From assembly GCA_029009515.1 (NCBI GenBank), contig JAQXJZ010000104.1, forward strand, positions 1-48,294: 48,294 bases of DNA, written 5' to 3'. Shown here in pieces: positions 16,371-24,295 of the stretch. The stretch is from a bacterium. Lineage in GTDB: Bacteria > Bacillota > Clostridia > Christensenellales > Aristaeellaceae. Both the position numbers and the translations under genes were made by a program. Each line of letters opens with the position of its first letter. Within the stretch, counting starts at the first letter, position 1. The notes beneath the pieces are model-generated. The model saw nothing but the letters and a program-made list of their open reading frames with translations, ran no database searches and was not told the DNA's origin.

Positions 16371-17887
16371 AGCTTGCTTTGATGAAGCGCCATATTTCCA
16401 ACCGGGCGCTGGTGTGGCTGTGCGTGGCCGGGCTGCTGGTAAGCCTGCTGCCGCTTTACGCGCTTTCGTTCTACAACCACGCCTGCTATGACGACTTTGG
16501 CTTTTCCATCCTTACGCACGCTGCGTGGCGCGACAGCGGCAGCCTGTGGGATACTTTCACCGCAGCGCTGGGAAACACCGTAGGCATCCGCCAGACATGG
16601 GAGGGTACCTACGCCACATCCTTTATCAGCGCGCTGCAGCCTGCGCTGATGGGCGAAAGCAACTACTGGATCACCACCGCGGTGCTGCTCACGTTTTTCC
16701 TGTTTGCGGTGTGGTTCTTCCTGCGCCAGATACTGTTCAAGGTGCTGGGCGCGGACCTGAGCACGTTCTGGATGGCGTTCAGCGCCATGGCGTTTGTCAT
16801 GATCCAGTTTGTGCCGGATCTGAGCGAGGCGTTCTTCTGGTTCAACGGCGGCGTGGCCTACACGCTGATGTGGTCGGTCATGCTGGTGCGCCTGGGCGTG
16901 TGGGTGTGCTTCACGCGGGCCAGGACGCGCGGCGGCAAGTGGGCGTATGGCATCCTGCTTTTGCTGGTCAGCGTGGTCATGGGCGGCGCCAAGTACTCCA
17001 CGGTCCTGCTGGCTGTGCTTATCGATGCGCTCATCGTGCTCTACGGTTTTTGGAAAAAGCGCGGCGACCGCTTTGCAAGGCTTGCGGCGTTTGCGGTTTT
17101 GATGGTGTGCTTCGTGTTCAGCATGGTGGCGCCCGGCAATGGCGTGCGCGCCGAAACCCTCATGGGCGGCGTATCTGCGCCGGTGGCCATCCTGCAGGCG
17201 TTCTACTTTGGCCTTGCGCTGATGGGCAGCTGGTTTTCGCTGCCGCTTTTGGTGGTGTGGATGTTTGTGGCCTGGCAGCTGACCGAGGCGCTGCGCGGCT
17301 GCCCCTACCGGTTCAACCATCCGGTGTGGATCACCATCCTGAGTGTGTGCCTGTTCTGCGCGCAGCTGGCGCCTACCATCTACACCGGCAATTACATCGG
17401 CGATGGCCGAACCGTCAACACCTATTTCTACACCTTCGTCATCATGAGCTGCGCGCTGGTTCTGTACTGGATGGGCTGGTACATGCGCCGCGCTGAACGG
17501 CGCAGCCCGTTCCCAGCCATCGGCACCAGCAGGAAGGACGGATTGCGCGTTGCGGCCTTTGTCGTGGCGGTGGTGCTGCTGGTGATTGGCTGCGTCAGCT
17601 ATCGTCCGGACGGCGCTGAGGAACGCGGCCTGCACAACGTAGCCTCCGTGAGCGCGCTGCGCTCCATCCTGAATGGAGAAGCGGCGGCCTACGACCGTGC
17701 CATGGACGAGCGCGACGCAGCCATGAACGATCCTGATCAGCCGGAAGTGGTGCTCAAAGAGGTGGAAGAAATCCCCGATGCGTTCATGGGCGATGCGCTG
17801 GACAGCCCCAACATCGACTATGTGCTGCACCTGTACAAGGAATACTACGAAAAGCAGCAGGTGACCACCGCTGCACAGGAGGAATAA
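16367..17887 (+). CDS. Multi-pass membrane protein, GT-C-like (DUF6056-type), copy 2
   Basis: A 506-residue paralogue of the preceding gene, with the same loop motifs: ACYDDFGFS (D42, D43), TWEGTYATS, FVPDLSEAFFWFNGG and a VAPGNGVRAE segment that matches VAxPGNAVRA-like sequence in copy 1. The start GTG 16367 overlaps the upstream stop (GTGA) and has GGAGG 10 bases before it; ATG 16382 is an alternative. Tandem duplication with strong divergence outside the motifs suggests two transferases adding different sugars, or a heteromeric enzyme. The last 60 residues are charged and probably outside the membrane. Function is inferred from topology only. Confidence 0.75.
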   Translation: MKLALMKRHISNRALVWLCVAGLLVSLLPLYALSFYNHACYDDFGFSILTHAAWRDSGSLWDTFTAALGNTVGIRQTWEGTYATSFISALQPALMGESNYWITTAVLLTFFLFAVWFFLRQILFKVLGADLSTFWMAFSAMAFVMIQFVPDLSEAFFWFNGGVAYTLMWSVMLVRLGVWVCFTRARTRGGKWAYGILLLLVSVVMGGAKYSTVLLAVLIDALIVLYGFWKKRGDRFARLAAFAVLMVCFVFSMVAPGNGVRAETLMGGVSAPVAILQAFYFGLALMGSWFSLPLLVVWMFVAWQLTEALRGCPYRFNHPVWITILSVCLFCAQLAPTIYTGNYIGDGRTVNTYFYTFVIMSCALVLYWMGWYMRRAERRSPFPAIGTSRKDGLRVAAFVVAVVLLVIGCVSYRPDGAEERGLHNVASVSALRSILNGEAAAYDRAMDERDAAMNDPDQPEVVLKEVEEIPDAFMGDALDSPNIDYVLHLYKEYYEKQQVTTAAQEE

Positions 17888-17890
17888 GCC

Positions 17891-18634
17891 ATGCTCCTTC
17901 AGGGAAAAAACGCGCTCATCACCGGCGCGGCGCGCGGCATTGGCGCGGCCACGGTGGAAGTGTTTGCGCGCGAGGGCGCCAATGTGTGGGCCTTTGCCCG
18001 CAAGCCCAATGAAGCCTTTGAACAGCGCTGCGCGGAGCAATCCGCAAAGTACGGCGTGTGGGTGAAGCCCGTGTACTGCGAGCTGGGCGATACCGCCGCC
18101 ATCAAGGAAGCCTTCAAACAGGTCATGGCGGACAAGCAGCCCCTGCATGTGCTGGTGAACAACGCCGGCATCATGGGCGAGGACCGCATGTTCCAGATGA
18201 CCTCGGAGGCGGATATGCGCTCCATCTTCGACATCAACTTCTTTGCCATGATCGAGGTCAGCCGCCTGGCCACCCGCCTCATGGCACGGGGCAAGCAGGG
18301 TGCGGTGGTGAACATCGCCAGCATCGCCGGCATCGACGGCGACAGCCGCCTCGACTACTCCGCCTCCAAGGCTGCGGTCATCACCGCCAGCAAGAAGATG
18401 GCCAGAGAGCTGATCAGCGTGGGCATCCGCGTCAACGCCCTTGCGCCCGGCTTTACCGATACGGATCTGGTGAAGGACCTGAGCGAGAAGGTCGTGCAGG
18501 AGCAGACGGAAAAGATCCTCATGAAGCGCAAGGCGCACCCGGAGGAGATTGCCAATGTGGCGGCCTTCCTGGCCAGCGATATGGCCTCCTACGTCACCGG
18601 TCAGGTGTGGCGCGTGGACGGCGGCATTCTGTAA
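17891..18634 (+). CDS. Short-chain dehydrogenase/reductase, FabG-like
   Basis: A 247-residue classical SDR. TGAARGIG (11-18) binds NAD(P)H; NNAG (90-93), S144 and Y156-x3-K160 form the catalytic set; the C-terminus (VTGQVWRVDGG) is the family end. FabG-type enzymes reduce 3-oxoacyl-ACP. Because the next gene is a separate acyl carrier protein, followed by an acyl ligase and LuxE/LuxC proteins, this enzyme probably acts on an ACP-bound or aldehyde intermediate of that module rather than in general fatty acid synthesis. It starts 3 bases after the GT-C-like gene. Confidence 0.9.
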   Translation: MLLQGKNALITGAARGIGAATVEVFAREGANVWAFARKPNEAFEQRCAEQSAKYGVWVKPVYCELGDTAAIKEAFKQVMADKQPLHVLVNNAGIMGEDRMFQMTSEADMRSIFDINFFAMIEVSRLATRLMARGKQGAVVNIASIAGIDGDSRLDYSASKAAVITASKKMARELISVGIRVNALAPGFTDTDLVKDLSEKVVQEQTEKILMKRKAHPEEIANVAAFLASDMASYVTGQVWRVDGGIL

Positions 18635-18675
18635 CCATCAACCAACATTGAAGATATTAAAAGGAGAGAATCACC

Positions 18676-18912
18676 ATGACCAATCTGGAAAAATACATCA
18701 ACGCCTTTGCTGAATCCCTCGAGGTTGCCCCCGAAAACGTGCCCGCCCTCAAGTACGGCGAGAGCGAACAGTGGGACAGCGTGGGCCACATGAGCCTGAT
18801 CGCCGCGCTGGAAGATGCGTTTGACATCATGATGGACATGGACGATATCATCGACCTGAGCTCTTTTGAAAAGGGAAAGGAGATCCTGGCGAAGTATGAT
18901 GTGGAGATTTGA
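18676..18912 (+). CDS. Dedicated acyl carrier protein
   Basis: A 78-residue acidic helical protein with WDSVGHMSLIAALEDAFDI; Ser35 is the 4'-phosphopantetheine attachment site and occurs in the usual DSxxH/M context. The overall length and helix pattern are those of ACPs. It is distinct from a housekeeping AcpP by its position between an SDR and an acyl ligase, so it likely carries the acyl chain of this pathway. AAGGAGAG precedes the ATG. Its 3' end overlaps the ligase gene by 17 bases. Confidence 0.93.
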   Translation: MTNLEKYINAFAESLEVAPENVPALKYGESEQWDSVGHMSLIAALEDAFDIMMDMDDIIDLSSFEKGKEILAKYDVEI

Positions 18913-20302
18913 CCGCTTTGGCGACGCCGTCGCCCTGAAAGATGAATATGGCCAGACGCTTACCTACGCGCAGCTGAAAGCCGAAGGCGAAGCCCTCTGT
19001 CAGGCTGCGGGCGGCAGATGCCTGAGCTTCAACCTCTGCACCAACACCATCGGCAGCGTGATCGGCTACGCCGGCTTCATCGAAGGCGGCATCGTGCCTG
19101 CACTGCTCAATGCCGAGATCGACAAAGAGCTGTTCACCGCGCTGTACGACAAGTATCATCCCGCTTTCCTGTGGGCTCCCGAGAGCTTCGAGGTGGAAGG
19201 CTGCGCGAGCGTGTACGAGCGCTTTGGCTATCATCTGCTCAAGACGCCCTTTGGCAATGAGACCAAGCTGTTTGACGAGCTGGCGCTTTTGCTCACCACC
19301 AGCGGCTCCACCGGCAGCCCCAAGTTTGTGCGCCAGAGCTATGCCAATATCCGTGCCAACACGGACAGCATCGTGGAATATCTGAAGCTGGATGCGACGG
19401 AGAAACCCATCACCACGCTGCCCATGAATTACACCTATGGCCTGAGCATCATCAACAGCCATCTGGACGCGGGCGCGACCATCCTGCTCACCGACAAGGG
19501 CATTGCCCAGCGTGAGTTCTGGAACTTCTTCCGCACCGAAGGCGCCACCAGCTTTGGCGGCGTGCCGTATACCTACGAGATGCTCGACCGCATGCGCTTT
19601 TTGCGCATGGAGCTGCCCAGCCTTCGCACCATGACGCAGGCCGGCGGCAAGCTGCTGCCCGATCTGCACCGCAAGTTTGTGGAGTGGTGCCGTGAGAATG
19701 GCAAGCAGTTCATCGTCATGTACGGCCAGTGCGAGGCCACCGCCCGCATGGCGTATCTGCCGTGGGAAAAGAGCCTGGAAAAGGTGGGCGCGATGGGCGT
19801 GGCCATTCCCGGCGGCCGCTTTGAGCTGATCGACGTGAACGGCGAAGTCATCACTGGAAACGGCGTGACGGGCGAGCTGCGCTACTACGGCCAGAACGTA
19901 ACGCTGGGCTATGCCGAGTGCGGCGCGGATCTGGAAAAGGGCGACGAGCGCGGCGGCGTGCTGGAGACCGGCGATATGGCGCAGCGCGACGAGGACGGCT
20001 ACTTCACCATCGTCGGCCGCAAGAAGCGCTTCCTCAAGATGTACGGCAACCGCGTCAATCTGGACGAGACCGAGCGCATGCTCAAGGCTGCCTTCCCGCA
20101 GTGCGAATGCGCCTGTGCAGGCCGCGACGACCATATGATGATCTTTTCCACCGTGGAAAGCGAGCTGCCCAATATGCGCGCGTTCCTGAGTGAAAAGACC
20201 GGCCTCAACATCAGCGGCTTTCACACCATGGCGCTGGAAGCGATCCCGAAGAACGATTCCGGCAAAACCCTCTACCGTGAACTGGAGAAGTATAATGTTT
20301 GA
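18896..20302 (+). CDS. AMP-forming acyl ligase (ANL superfamily)
   Basis: A 468-residue adenylating enzyme. The P-loop-like motif LLTTSGSTGSPK (132-143), YGQCEAT, TGDMAQRDEDGYFTIVGRKKRFLKMYGNRV and the final lysine motif (PKNDSGKTLYREL) are all present, so it should adenylate a carboxylate and transfer it to a thiol. At 468 residues it is shorter than ordinary acyl-CoA synthetases, with a trimmed N-terminal part. Next to an ACP and LuxE, loading of a fatty or other acid onto that ACP is the likely job. ATG 18896 (or 18899) is preceded by AAGGAG at 13 bases; the frame overlaps the ACP gene. Confidence 0.9.
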   Translation: MMWRFDRFGDAVALKDEYGQTLTYAQLKAEGEALCQAAGGRCLSFNLCTNTIGSVIGYAGFIEGGIVPALLNAEIDKELFTALYDKYHPAFLWAPESFEVEGCASVYERFGYHLLKTPFGNETKLFDELALLLTTSGSTGSPKFVRQSYANIRANTDSIVEYLKLDATEKPITTLPMNYTYGLSIINSHLDAGATILLTDKGIAQREFWNFFRTEGATSFGGVPYTYEMLDRMRFLRMELPSLRTMTQAGGKLLPDLHRKFVEWCRENGKQFIVMYGQCEATARMAYLPWEKSLEKVGAMGVAIPGGRFELIDVNGEVITGNGVTGELRYYGQNVTLGYAECGADLEKGDERGGVLETGDMAQRDEDGYFTIVGRKKRFLKMYGNRVNLDETERMLKAAFPQCECACAGRDDHMMIFSTVESELPNMRAFLSEKTGLNISGFHTMALEAIPKNDSGKTLYRELEKYNV

Positions 20303-21374
20303 TGTAAACCAGCTGCCTTCCCTTCCGGCCTATGACTGGGCGCACGAAGAGAAGCACGCATTCCTCACCCGCGAGCTGTGCGAGCTGACCAGGCACCACG
20401 CCGTGCTCTGCCCGGAGTATGCCCGCATGCTCAAGGCCTGGGGCACGGATGTGGACAAGGTGCAGTCCTTTGAGGAGCTGCCCTTCCTGCCGGTGCGCCT
20501 GTTCAAGGAGTTCTCGCTCAAATCCGTGGCCGATGAAGACCTGCACCGCACCATGACCTCCTCCGGCACCACCGGCCAGCAGGTCAGCCGCATCTTCCTC
20601 GACCGCGAGACTTCCACGCTGCAAAGCAAGGTATTGAGCCGCATCGTGGGTGAATTTCTGGGCAAGCAGCGCCTTCCCATGATCATCCTCGATACCAGCG
20701 CCGTCATCAAGAACCGCGCCATGTTTTCCGCGCGCGGCGCGGGCATTCTGGGCTTCAGCATGTTCGGCCGCGACAAGATTTACGCGCTGGATGAAAACAT
20801 GCAGCTGGACGTGGAAGGCCTCAAGGCATTTCTGGAAAAGCACGAGGGCGAGGACATCTTCCTGTTCGGCTTTACCTTCATGATCTGGCAGCACTTCTGC
20901 GCCGAGCTGCGCAAGGTGGGCTACAAGCCGGATCTCAGCCGGGGCGTGCTCATCCACGGCGGCGGCTGGAAGAAGCTGGCCGACCGGCACATCACCACCG
21001 CGCAGTTCAAGCAGGAGTTGTTTGAAACCTGCGGCCTCACCCGCGTGCATGACTACTACGGCATGGTGGAGCAGACCGGCACCATCTATATGGAGTGCGA
21101 GCACGGCCATCTGCATGCGCCGGTGTGGTCGGATGTCACCATCCGCCGCGCCAGCGATTTTTCCGCTGCAGACGTGGGCGAGCTGGGCCTGATTCAGGTG
21201 TCCAGCCTGCTGCCGCACAGCTATCCCGGCCACTGCCTGCTGACTGAGGATGAAGGCCGCATTCTGGGCGAGGACGACTGCCCCTGCGGCCGCAAGGGCA
21301 AGTATTTTGAGATTGTCGGGCGCATCAAGCGCGCCGAGGTCAGGGGGTGCAGCGATACCTATGAACAGAAGTGA
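20295..21374 (+). CDS. LuxE-like acyl-protein synthetase
   Basis: A 359-residue protein of the LuxE/PaaK-related family. MTSSGTTGQQVS (87-98) is the adenylate-forming motif, HDYYGMVEQTG matches the family's mid-domain motif, and CPCGRKGKYFEIVGRIKRAEVRGC closes it. In luminous bacteria LuxE activates a fatty acid as acyl-AMP and passes it, via a cysteine, to LuxC. It overlaps the ligase by 8 bases and the LuxC-like gene by 14, so the three are coupled. No luciferase (LuxAB) or LuxD is present, so light production is not the function. Confidence 0.88.
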   Translation: MFDVNQLPSLPAYDWAHEEKHAFLTRELCELTRHHAVLCPEYARMLKAWGTDVDKVQSFEELPFLPVRLFKEFSLKSVADEDLHRTMTSSGTTGQQVSRIFLDRETSTLQSKVLSRIVGEFLGKQRLPMIILDTSAVIKNRAMFSARGAGILGFSMFGRDKIYALDENMQLDVEGLKAFLEKHEGEDIFLFGFTFMIWQHFCAELRKVGYKPDLSRGVLIHGGGWKKLADRHITTAQFKQELFETCGLTRVHDYYGMVEQTGTIYMECEHGHLHAPVWSDVTIRRASDFSAADVGELGLIQVSSLLPHSYPGHCLLTEDEGRILGEDDCPCGRKGKYFEIVGRIKRAEVRGCSDTYEQK

Positions 21375-22560
21375 CGCGGTAACGCTGCTTTGCGGCGGCG
21401 ATCTTTCCCAGTCCCGTCCCCTTGTTCCCTTTGCCGAAGAGGTGCTGGCATTTCTTTCCGACCTTGGCAGCGCGCTGATGAAGGACCGCGAGGCCAAGCG
21501 CTACCCCGATGTGGTCACCTTTGCCTTCTTCTGCCGCCGCGCCCATCTGGAAGCGCTGAAGGCGGAGTACGCCGGTCAGGTGGATGACCGCCTTGGCCGT
21601 GGGCTCACCTTCCACATCGCGCCCAGCAATGTGCCCATCAACTTTGCCTATTCGCTGGTGGCTGCGCTGCTGGCGGGCAACGCCTGCGTGGTGAAGGCCT
21701 CCAGTCAGGACTTTGTGCAGACGCGCATTGTGTGCCGCGCCATGCAGAGCCTGTTTGAGGGCGATCACGCCGCCATGGCTTTCTATGTGAATGTGGTCAT
21801 CTATCCGCGCGAGCGTCAGGACGTGACCGAAAGCTACAGCGCCGAGTGCGACGCCCGCATCATCTGGGGCGGCGACGAAACCGTGCGCCGTGTGCGCGCC
21901 GCCGCGATGCCGCCGCATGCCGTGGAAGTTACCTTCCCGGATCGCTACAGCCTGCTGTGCGTGAGTGCGCAGGAAGTGCTTGCGATGGATGACAAACAGC
22001 TTGCGCAAACCGCGCAGGGTTTCTTCAACGATACCTACCTCACCGACCAGAATGCCTGCACCTCGCCCCGCCTCATCTACTGGCTGGGCAGCGGTGAAAC
22101 GCTGAAGAACGCGCAGGAGAAATTCTGGAATGCGGTGCTGGCTTATGTCAAGCCCCGTTATCCCGTGGAACCTGTGGTGGCGGTGGACAAGCTGACCGCT
22201 TCCTACCGCGCTGCCATCGGCCTGGATGGCGCCAAGGTTGCGCCCATGGCGGACAATACCATCATGCGCGTGCAGGTGGATGCGCTCAGCGCTGATATCG
22301 ACGAGCATCGCTGCGCCGGCGGCTTCTTCATCGAGTATGCCGATGAAACGCTGAACGCGCTCATTCCCGTGGTGAAGCGCAAGTATCAGACCCTGTCCTA
22401 TATCGGTCTGGATCGGGAAGAGCTGCGCCGCTTCGTAGTGGAAAACGGCCTGCGCGGTATCGACCGTATCGCGCCGGTGGGTCATACCATGGACTTTGCG
22501 CTCACCTGGGACGGATACGATCTCATCCGCACGCTCAGCCGCCGCATCGCGGCCATTTAA
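21361..22560 (+). CDS. LuxC-like acyl (fatty acid) reductase
   Basis: A 399-residue LuxC-family protein. It keeps the aldehyde-dehydrogenase-like architecture with HIAPSNVPINFAYSLVAALLAGNACVVKASS for NADPH binding and the nucleophile Cys233 in TDQNACTSPR. LuxC takes an acyl group as a thioester on this cysteine and reduces it with NADPH to an aldehyde. Together with the upstream ACP, ligase and LuxE-like protein it makes a complete acid-to-aldehyde route. ATG 21361 lies inside the end of the LuxE-like gene, and the family N-terminus starts here. The product may be a long-chain aldehyde, alcohol (with the SDR) or an aldehyde used to modify a glycan. Confidence 0.88.
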   Translation: MNRSDAVTLLCGGDLSQSRPLVPFAEEVLAFLSDLGSALMKDREAKRYPDVVTFAFFCRRAHLEALKAEYAGQVDDRLGRGLTFHIAPSNVPINFAYSLVAALLAGNACVVKASSQDFVQTRIVCRAMQSLFEGDHAAMAFYVNVVIYPRERQDVTESYSAECDARIIWGGDETVRRVRAAAMPPHAVEVTFPDRYSLLCVSAQEVLAMDDKQLAQTAQGFFNDTYLTDQNACTSPRLIYWLGSGETLKNAQEKFWNAVLAYVKPRYPVEPVVAVDKLTASYRAAIGLDGAKVAPMADNTIMRVQVDALSADIDEHRCAGGFFIEYADETLNALIPVVKRKYQTLSYIGLDREELRRFVVENGLRGIDRIAPVGHTMDFALTWDGYDLIRTLSRRIAAI

Positions 22561-22576
22561 CGAATCGAGGTGCCTT

Positions 22577-23560
22577 ATGGCCAAACCCTTGCTTTCCTTC
22601 GTCATTCCCTGCTACCGCTCCGAAAACACCATCGGCGCGGTGGTGAAGGAACTGACTGAAACCGTCGCTGCCCGTGCGGACGAGTACGATCACGAGATTG
22701 TGCTGGTCAACGACGGCAGCCCCGACCATACCGCCGAGGCGATTGAGAAACTCTGCGAAGAATATCCTTCCATCGTGTTTGTCAACCTGAGCCGAAACTT
22801 CGGCCAGCACAGCGCGCTGATGGCGGGCTTCCATCATGTGAGCGGCGATATCATCGTCTGCCTGGACGACGACGGCCAGACCCCGGCCAACGAGTGCTTC
22901 AAGCTCATCGACAAGGTGGCCGAGGGCTACGACCTGGTGTTTGCAGAGTATCCCAAGCGCAGGCAGAGCTGGTTCCGCAACCTCGGCAGCCGGTTCAACA
23001 CCTTCTGCAATCATTTCTTCTACAACCAGCCCAGGGAGCTGACGGCCAACAGCTACTATGCCTGCCAGCGCTTTGTGGTGGATACCGCTCTGCAGTACCC
23101 CAATCCCTTCCCGTATGTGACGGGCCTGCTGTTTCAGAGCGTGAGCCGCTACTGCAACGTGCCTGTCACGCACCGCGCGCGCATGGAGGGCCAGAGCGGC
23201 TATACGCTCAAAAAGCTGATCACGCTGTGGTTCAACGGCGTGACCGCCTTTTCCATCAAGCCGCTGCGCCTGGCCAGCTATCTGGGGTGGATCATTGCTG
23301 CGGCGGGTTTCCTGTTCGCGCTGGTCACCATCATCCGCAAGCTGTTTGATCCGGCCATGCAGGCCGGGTGGGCCAGCACCATCTCCGTCATGCTGCTTCT
23401 GGGCGGTGTGATCATCTCGCTCATCGGCATCATCGGCGAATACATCGGCCGTATCTACCTGAGCATCAACCGCTATCCGCAGTTCGTGGTGCGCAGCGTC
23501 ACGCGCGGTAAAGAAAAAGAGGAAGCACATGAAAACGACGCACGCAGTATGGGAGCTTGA
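22577..23560 (+). CDS. Polyprenyl-phosphate glycosyltransferase, DPM1/ArnC/GtrB type
   Basis: A 327-residue GT2 enzyme. The catalytic domain has VNDGSPD (44-50), a DDD metal site (97-99) and NFGQHSALMAGF, as in GtrB and ArnC. Two C-terminal transmembrane helices (about 235-260 and 270-300) hold it to the inner face of the membrane. It should move a sugar from a nucleotide donor to undecaprenyl phosphate, creating the donor that GT-C enzymes use outside. This ties it to the GT-C-like proteins at 14880, 16367 and 26504. ATG 22577 has a GAGGTG site 5 bases upstream. Confidence 0.92.
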   Translation: MAKPLLSFVIPCYRSENTIGAVVKELTETVAARADEYDHEIVLVNDGSPDHTAEAIEKLCEEYPSIVFVNLSRNFGQHSALMAGFHHVSGDIIVCLDDDGQTPANECFKLIDKVAEGYDLVFAEYPKRRQSWFRNLGSRFNTFCNHFFYNQPRELTANSYYACQRFVVDTALQYPNPFPYVTGLLFQSVSRYCNVPVTHRARMEGQSGYTLKKLITLWFNGVTAFSIKPLRLASYLGWIIAAAGFLFALVTIIRKLFDPAMQAGWASTISVMLLLGGVIISLIGIIGEYIGRIYLSINRYPQFVVRSVTRGKEKEEAHENDARSMGA

Positions 23561-24266
23561 AAACATCGGCGCTAACGCATGGGAGATCATGCTGGATTCT
23601 TCCGATACGCCGGAAATGCTGGCCGAGGAAGAAAAGCGCATCATCGCGGAAGGCGCCGACTACATCGTGGTCAAAACGCCCGTCAACTGCCAGCAGCTGA
23701 TTTTCGGTCTGCCGAAGTTGGGCTATACCTTTGTGGAAATGGTGTTCCACGTGGCCATCCGCCGCGACAACTACCACATGCCGGACATGATCGCCCGCTT
23801 CGACCGCGGCCTGACCGTGGTGGAGCGCACTGAGGAAAGCGAGCGCCAGCGCGTGTATGACCTGATCCGCGCAGGCGTGTTCGTCTCCGACCGCGTGAGT
23901 ATCGACCCGGCCTTCGGCGTAGAAAAGGGCGGCAACCGCTATGCCAACTGGCTCCGTTCCATGCTGGAGAGGGGCGGATACCTGTACGAAGTCATGAAGG
24001 GCGAAAAGCCCATCGGCTTCTTCGTCATCTGCCGCAAGGACGAAACCACCGTCGATCCTGTTTTGATGGGTCTGTATGACGAGAAGAACGACCGCGGCAT
24101 GGGCGCGCTTCTGCACAAGAAAACCATGGATACCTGCTTTACCCATGAATGCAAGCGCCTCACCAGCACCATCGTAAGCAATAACGCCAAGGTGCTGCAC
24201 GTCTACGTCAACGCCGGCGCAGACATTACCGATACGCTGTACACCTATATCAAGCATATCGGCTGA
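23529..24266 (+). CDS. GNAT-like acyltransferase, WecD-resembling
   Basis: A 245-residue protein overlapping the GT2 gene by 32 bases. The first half is variable; the second half has a GNAT-like run (ERGGYLYEVMKGEKPIGFFVICRKD ... GMGALLHKKTMDTC), and FVSDRVSIDPAFG resembles the region before the acetyl-CoA site of WecD (dTDP-fucosamine acetyltransferase). It may N-acylate an amino sugar, possibly with the acyl chain or acetyl-CoA, but no catalytic residue can be assigned with certainty. Its coupling to the glycosyltransferase supports a glycan role. GAGGAAG precedes the ATG. Confidence 0.65.
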   Translation: MKTTHAVWELENIGANAWEIMLDSSDTPEMLAEEEKRIIAEGADYIVVKTPVNCQQLIFGLPKLGYTFVEMVFHVAIRRDNYHMPDMIARFDRGLTVVERTEESERQRVYDLIRAGVFVSDRVSIDPAFGVEKGGNRYANWLRSMLERGGYLYEVMKGEKPIGFFVICRKDETTVDPVLMGLYDEKNDRGMGALLHKKTMDTCFTHECKRLTSTIVSNNAKVLHVYVNAGADITDTLYTYIKHIG

Positions 24267-24295
24267 TATTCCACACACACCAAGAGGTGAAGGAA

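Noticed and set aside
20295-22560. Bioluminescence (lux) operon
   Set aside because: LuxE- and LuxC-like proteins are present, but no luciferase subunits and no LuxD; the neighbours point to lipid or glycan chemistry.
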